This document shows, piece by piece, positions 7,985-10,358 of a stretch of 10,358 nt of DNA. Source of the DNA: Opitutia bacterium UBA977 (lineage in GTDB: Bacteria; Verrucomicrobiota; Verrucomicrobiia; Opitutales; Coraliomargaritaceae). The number at the start of each line of letters is the position of its first letter. Within the stretch, counting starts at the first letter, position 1. The translations under genes and the position numbers were made by a program. A model generated the notes under the pieces. It was not told the DNA's origin, made no database searches, and worked only from the letters and a program-made list of their open reading frames with translations. The stretch is taken from the NCBI GenBank assembly GCA_002292345.1, contig DBBT01000053.1, positions 1,239 through 11,596 of the forward strand, written 5' to 3'.

Positions 7985-8014
7985 GTAACCTCCCGCGAAT
8001 GTAAAGATGAGATA

Positions 8015-8650
8015 ATGAGACCACTTGATGATTCACCGGGGAAACAACGCATCCTCTTCTTCCTCGCGGGCGTAGGCTTCGCCTTCGTTTGCGGATTCAT
8101 CCAGTTCAAATGGATGGATATTGTTCCGTACGTTGCCTTTGATCAGCAGCCCGACTGGGTCAAGGGACTCCGGGAAGTGGTCGGCTGGCTTCCGTGGATT
8201 GCGTTTCTGGGTGTTCTCGTACTCCGTTTTATCAAAGGTCGACGCGTTCGCGTCGTGTTCTATTTTCTGGGCACAGCAGCACCGTTGGTGCTGTTAAGCG
8301 GATGGCTACTCCTGGGTGACTCCGTCGCCAATCTCGTTTCTCAGCAGAAGTTTGACGCTGAGACCTGGCGAAATCAGGAGCACGTCGAACACGACCACAT
8401 GTGGCTTCCTCGTCTTTGCATGGTGGATCATCTCATGTCGAGTGGCCAACTGGATGGCTTGAGCAGTCATCAGGTGATTGAGCTTCTCGGTCCACCCCAT
8501 GACAAGAACTTTCCACACGGCGCCGCATCCTGCGACATTCACTACTATCTTGGACCGGAGAGAGGGTTCCTCGGAATCGATTCAGTGTGGCTGTTTATCA
8601 CCTTGAATAATGACAGCACCGTGAACAGGTACTGGCTATATCGAGACTGA
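8015..8650 (+). CDS. Membrane protein of unknown function, three TM segments plus soluble C-terminal domain
   Basis: I do not recognise a named family for this 211-residue protein. Three hydrophobic segments are visible at about residues 12-30, 54-73 and 79-101, separated by a short loop and a basic stretch (KGRRVR, 74-79). By the positive-inside rule that stretch is probably cytoplasmic. This would put the C-terminal part, after TM3, on the outer face. Residues ~134-211 (RLCMVDHLM, LDGLSSHQVIELLGPP, HYYLGPERG, IDSVWLFITLNND) form a compact domain with an L-x-G-[LM]-x-x-x-x-V-x-x-x-L-G-x-P pattern, reminiscent of BamE/SmpA-like small domains. That is a resemblance, not a confirmed assignment. 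It begins 30 bases after the fucosidase, so it could be co-transcribed, but nothing in it suggests glycan metabolism. An attC-like inverted repeat directly downstream raises the alternative that it is an acquired cassette gene. Confidence 0.6.
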   Translation: MRPLDDSPGKQRILFFLAGVGFAFVCGFIQFKWMDIVPYVAFDQQPDWVKGLREVVGWLPWIAFLGVLVLRFIKGRRVRVVFYFLGTAAPLVLLSGWLLLGDSVANLVSQQKFDAETWRNQEHVEHDHMWLPRLCMVDHLMSSGQLDGLSSHQVIELLGPPHDKNFPHGAASCDIHYYLGPERGFLGIDSVWLFITLNNDSTVNRYWLYRD

Positions 8651-8678
8651 AAAAATGCGCCCAGCGGACGATAACAAG

Positions 8679-8754
8679 CTCAAAGCGTTCATTTATCCTG
8701 CCGTTCGTTAAAGGCGCACGCGACGCTATCGCCGTTCTGAACGACGCGTTTGAG
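8679..8754. repeat. Long asymmetric inverted repeat, attC-like remnant
   Basis: CTCAAA (8679-8684) and CGTTCA (8686-8691) pair with TTTGAG (8749-8754) and TGAACG (8738-8743). Between the two blocks there is one unpaired base on the left and five on the right. The arms enclose 46 bases that contain a further small GGCG/CGCC pairing (8713-8716 with 8730-8733). GATAAC at 8670-8675, just left of the outer arm, resembles the outer box of integron recombination sites, but no matching GTTATC follows on the right. It starts 29 bases after a gene of unknown function. A rho-independent terminator is less likely, because the loop is large and the T-rich run (8769-8779) is detached from the stem. Confidence 0.4.
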
Positions 8755-8777
8755 TGAGTGTGTGCGATTCTTTGTTT

Positions 8778-8807
8778 TTGACTTATTCCGGCTTAGATTG
8801 TTACCAT
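8778..8807 (+). promoter_or_regulatory. Weak candidate promoter for the last sulfatase
   Basis: TTGACT (8778-8783) matches five of six bases of the -35 consensus, and TACCAT (8802-8807), 18 bases later, matches four of six of the -10. It would give a very short leader before the ATG at 8826. The 175-base gap and the preceding repeat make an independent promoter here plausible, but the match is weak and sigma-factor preferences of the host are unknown. Confidence 0.25.
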
Positions 8808-8825
8808 TAACAGCTAAATTAAGAT

Positions 8826-10358
8826 ATGACTATTTTAAATATTAAACTCAAGGCTGTTTGGTTGAGCGCTGCTAGCGCTGTATTGCTTGGATTTTCACCT
8901 GTGGTGGCAAGCGAATCAGCCGCGCAACCAAATATACTCTTCATCCTGACGGATGATCAAGGTTACGGCGATCTGGAGCGGCACGGCCATCCGTATTTAC
9001 AGACCCCGCATACTAATCGCTTGCACGATGAAAGTGTGCGCTTTGATAATTTCTATGTCAGTCCATCCTGCTCGCCAACGCGTGCCGCGCTGCTGACTGG
9101 GCAACATGAATTTCGCAATGCGGTGACGCATACGCTGCAACCGCGGGAGCATTTATTTAAGGATGCGGTGACTTTGCCGCAGTTGTTGAAAACCGCGGGT
9201 TACACTACGGGGTTTATTGGTAAATGGCATTTGGGGGATGGCCCGGGTTATAATCCGGAGCATCGCGGCTTCGATTGGTGTGCCACCAACACGATGGGGC
9301 CGCGTAAGCACTTCGATCCAGAGATCATTCGCAACGGCCTGCGCACACAGCGCAAAGGGTTCCGTGAGGATTTGTTTTTTGACGAGGCAATGACCTTTAT
9401 TGAGGAGGCTGGCGATCAGCCGTTCTTCTGCTACTTGGCGACCTACTCGCCGCACACGCCATTGGCGGCGCCAGAGTCGTATATTGCGCCGTTCCGTGAG
9501 GCGGGCTTGAATGATACACATGCCACGTATTTGGCTATGATTGAGAATCTAGACACCAACGTTGGGCGGATGTTGGACTTTTTAGAAGCTAAGGGTTTAG
9601 ATGACAATACGATCGTTATTTTCATGAATGATAATGGTGTGACTGAAGGACTGGATGTTTATAATGCTGGGATGCGTGGTTGTAAATGCACTGCCTGGGA
9701 GGGAGGCTCACGCGCGATGTCTTTCTGGCGATGGCCAAAGCATTGGCAACCGCAGACAGTTGATAATTTGACCGCACATTTAGATGTATTACCGACGCTG
9801 TGTGAACTGGCTGGTGTTGAGGTACCCGAGACGCTGCAACCGGAGTTGGAAGGTTATAGCTTGTTGCCGCTGTTAGAAGCGGAAGCACCAATCAGTTGGA
9901 ATGATAATCGCATGCTATATCATCATGTGGCCCGTTGGCCCAGTGGTCTGGCCGAGTCGCATAAATACGCGATGGTCAGTGCGCGCAAGGGTGACTATCT
10001 GTTGGTGCGCAGTGCGCCCTGTGGTGATTCCGCGTGTGAAGATTTTCAGAGCCAGTGCACCACTTTACGAGCAGTCTATAACGGACTGAGCACCACGACT
10101 TATGCTAAGGGTTCGGCTCAACAGCACTGGGGCGCGACGCCGATGGGTCATTGGGCGCTATATCATGTAAAAGATGATCCTGCGTGTCAGCAGGATCTAT
10201 CCGCGACGCATCCAGAGTTGGCAGCATCGATGGCCGCTTCGTATGATGCCTGGTGGGATGACATCTATCCCGACATGATGGCACGCGGTGGCGATGCTGG
10301 AGATCCAGCGGTGAGTGCAGTAGCTTCCAAACGTGCCAAGGAATGGAAGGGTCCGACT
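8826..10358 (+). CDS. Secreted type I (S1) sulfatase with cysteine-bearing insert, open at the right edge
   Basis: The plus strand is open from ATG 8826 to the last base, giving 511 residues without a stop. A signal peptide covers about residues 1-30. Motifs are D43-D44 (LTDDQGYGD), the formylglycine signature CSPTR (C82, R86), GKWHLG (K133, H135), H210 (SPHTP), the NDN metal pair (D269, N270) and K287. Residues 367-380 (HVARWPSGLAESHK) parallel HVGRWPNGQAEMHK in the minus-strand sulfatase at 1-1479, so these two are relatives. A segment absent from that protein, about 396-450, contains C399, C404 and C411, with C454 just after; these could form disulfides in the periplasm. The segment after TYPDM-like residues at ~481 suggests that the protein ends soon after the window or carries a further tail. 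No good ribosome binding site precedes the start. The leucine codons are mostly TTG and CTG, unlike the fucosidase. The substrate is unknown. Confidence 0.93.
   Translation, partial: MTILNIKLKAVWLSAASAVLLGFSPVVASESAAQPNILFILTDDQGYGDLERHGHPYLQTPHTNRLHDESVRFDNFYVSPSCSPTRAALLTGQHEFRNAVTHTLQPREHLFKDAVTLPQLLKTAGYTTGFIGKWHLGDGPGYNPEHRGFDWCATNTMGPRKHFDPEIIRNGLRTQRKGFREDLFFDEAMTFIEEAGDQPFFCYLATYSPHTPLAAPESYIAPFREAGLNDTHATYLAMIENLDTNVGRMLDFLEAKGLDDNTIVIFMNDNGVTEGLDVYNAGMRGCKCTAWEGGSRAMSFWRWPKHWQPQTVDNLTAHLDVLPTLCELAGVEVPETLQPELEGYSLLPLLEAEAPISWNDNRMLYHHVARWPSGLAESHKYAMVSARKGDYLLVRSAPCGDSACEDFQSQCTTLRAVYNGLSTTTYAKGSAQQHWGATPMGHWALYHVKDDPACQQDLSATHPELAASMAASYDAWWDDIYPDMMARGGDAGDPAVSAVASKRAKEWKGPT

Noticed and set aside
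8679..8779. Rho-independent terminator after the membrane protein gene
   Set aside because: The inverted repeat has a loop of about 46 bases and the T-rich run starts some 15 bases after the stem, so it does not fit an intrinsic terminator.

Overview
The window looks like part of a sulfated-polysaccharide utilisation island from a marine or gut-type bacterium of the Planctomycetota-Verrucomicrobiota-Kiritimatiellota group. This rests on style, not on a marker gene. Five secreted type I (S1) sulfatases lie within about 10 kb, next to a GH29 alpha-L-fucosidase, and no SusC/SusD-type transporter pair is present. That arrangement is known from fucoidan- and carrageenan-degrading Verrucomicrobiota and Kiritimatiellota. 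The genus cannot be fixed from the sequence.

Layout. Positions 1-1479 (minus strand) hold the N-terminal 493 residues of a sulfatase whose 3' end lies beyond the left edge. Positions 1480-1769 are a divergent, AT-rich intergenic region with a small repeat cluster that could be an operator. Positions 1770-7984 (plus strand) hold a tight four-gene run: sulfatase A (1770-3416), sulfatase B (3413-4801, overlapping A by four bases), sulfatase C (4827-6560) and a GH29 alpha-L-fucosidase (6569-7984). Next comes a membrane protein of unknown function with three predicted TM segments and a soluble C-terminal domain (8015-8650). The gap at 8651-8825 contains a long asymmetric inverted repeat that resembles part of an integron attC site. 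Positions 8826-10358 hold a fifth sulfatase (511 residues in the window, still open at the right edge).

How the genes work together (inference). All five sulfatases keep the C-x-P-x-R formylglycine signature and begin with a signal-peptide-like leader, so they probably act in the periplasm or outside the cell. The three sulfatases of the operon differ clearly in sequence, so they probably remove sulfate from different positions or linkages. The fucosidase would then release L-fucose from desulfated oligosaccharides. Sulfated fucan (fucoidan) or another fucosylated sulfated glycan is the most economical substrate. The sulfatase-maturing enzyme, transporters, endo-acting enzymes and the fucose catabolic pathway are not in the window and must be encoded elsewhere.

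Points for a second look are the near-identical signal-peptide coding segments of sulfatases B and C, a leucine-codon switch inside the fucosidase gene, the attC-like remnant next to the unknown membrane protein, and the repeat cluster in the divergent promoter region.
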